The notes below the pieces were generated by a model. That model was not told the DNA's origin and ran no database searches. It saw only the letters and a program-made list of their open reading frames with translations. The position numbers and the translations under genes are program-made. A DNA stretch of 64,000 nt from Stercorarius parasiticus (Eukaryota; Chordata; Aves; Charadriiformes; Stercorariidae), in assembly GCA_013396915.1 (NCBI GenBank), contig VWZL01000704.1, forward strand, positions 62,001-126,000. Reading direction: 5' to 3'. Shown in pieces: positions 63,401 to 64,000 of the stretch. The stretch's first letter is position 1. Each line of letters starts with the position of its first letter.

Positions 63401-64000
63401 CCTGGTCAGTGTCTGGCTTCCGAGGAGGGGGCATGTACAGTCCGGGCTCCATGGCTCCATCCCGGGGCTCAGCACTGCGCCTGACAGCCAGACCCCCGAC
63501 AGCAGCCACACAGCGCTCCGCTGAGGCAAAGCTCCTGGGTAGAAAAAAAGGAAACTCGCGTTTCTTTGGACAGGCAGCCCTGCTCAGCAAGTCCCTTTTC
63601 ACATCCAGAAACCAGATGTTGTGACCTGATGGAGCAGGTTGGCAGTAAATCACAGAAGAGCCCAAAGAGATTTGCTCAGTGGTGGAGGTAATCTGAGCGA
63701 GGGGAGGCACTGATACCTGCTGGTGTAAGGGGCAGATAAATCGCCATTTGGCTGGACCCCAAGCTTCCTACTTGGAAAGGTGAAAAAGGGGAAGAAAAAA
63801 ATAGTCAAACAGGAACTGTAAAGCCGGACTGGATAGAAACTCAGGCCCCACTTTCTCCTCCTCACTTGACAGCTTTCACATTTTGACTGAACCATAACAT
63901 TAATAAACAATGTACTGCGTGTTCTCACTTTCACGGGCTTTTCACTGGCACGTTGACGTGCGGCTTCTCATGCTTTTTTAATAGAGAACCTGAGCACAGC
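60414..64000. other. Non-coding stretch to the window end
   Basis: No gene recognised. A T-rich tract lies at 61623-61639. Frames up to 130 codons (60475-60867, 60979-61371) have no domains. No CR1 landmarks were seen. Confidence 0.6.
61623..61639. repeat. T-rich tract
   Basis: Nearly uninterrupted T run broken by one A. Low complexity. Confidence 0.9.

Overview
The window looks like non-coding vertebrate, almost certainly avian, nuclear DNA. The main evidence is eleven 5'-truncated fragments of CR1, the dominant LINE of birds and other sauropsids, several still carrying the short ATTCTATG-type 3' tail. By my boundaries they total about 3.4 kb, roughly 5% of the window, in line with the low repeat content of bird genomes. 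There are no bacterial operons, no ribosome-binding-site pattern and no long reading frames. The longest ATG frames (up to about 211 codons) have no recognisable domains, except where they run through CR1 in sense or antisense. I recognise no protein-coding exon of a host gene, no tRNA, rRNA or known microRNA, and no CRISPR. The window may be intergenic or lie inside a large intron; the sequence alone does not say which.

Layout. 1-4.6 kb is non-coding. At 4.61-4.88 kb on the minus strand lies the most interesting item: a decayed reading frame resembling the nucleocapsid end of a Ty3/Gypsy-type Gag, with one complete CCHC zinc knuckle, one damaged knuckle and two in-frame stops. 6.2-6.6 kb is a minus-strand CR1. 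6.6-15.3 kb is repeat-poor. 15.3-16.2 kb is the longest CR1, with part of the reverse transcriptase including the FADD catalytic motif, an internal deletion, and the window's only ambiguous base exactly at the deletion junction. A second, different CR1 follows at 17.0-17.2 kb. 17.2-27.5 kb is repeat-poor and contains AT-rich, possibly conserved blocks. 27.5-29.9 kb holds three CR1 pieces of different ages. 29.9-37.2 kb is repeat-poor, with a cluster of homeodomain-core TAATTA sites near 35 kb. 37.2-37.5 kb is a CR1 tail nearly identical to the one at 15.9-16.2 kb. 37.5-46 kb is non-coding with low-complexity A-rich runs. 46.0-46.5 kb combines a CR1 fragment, a G-quadruplex-capable tract, a perfect hairpin and a T-rich tract. 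46.5-59.9 kb is repeat-poor, 59.9-60.4 kb is the last CR1, and the rest is non-coding.

No set of genes working together is visible. The CR1 copies are dead retrotransposon fragments. The remaining sequence is either neutral or regulatory, and only cross-species alignment or expression data could separate the two.
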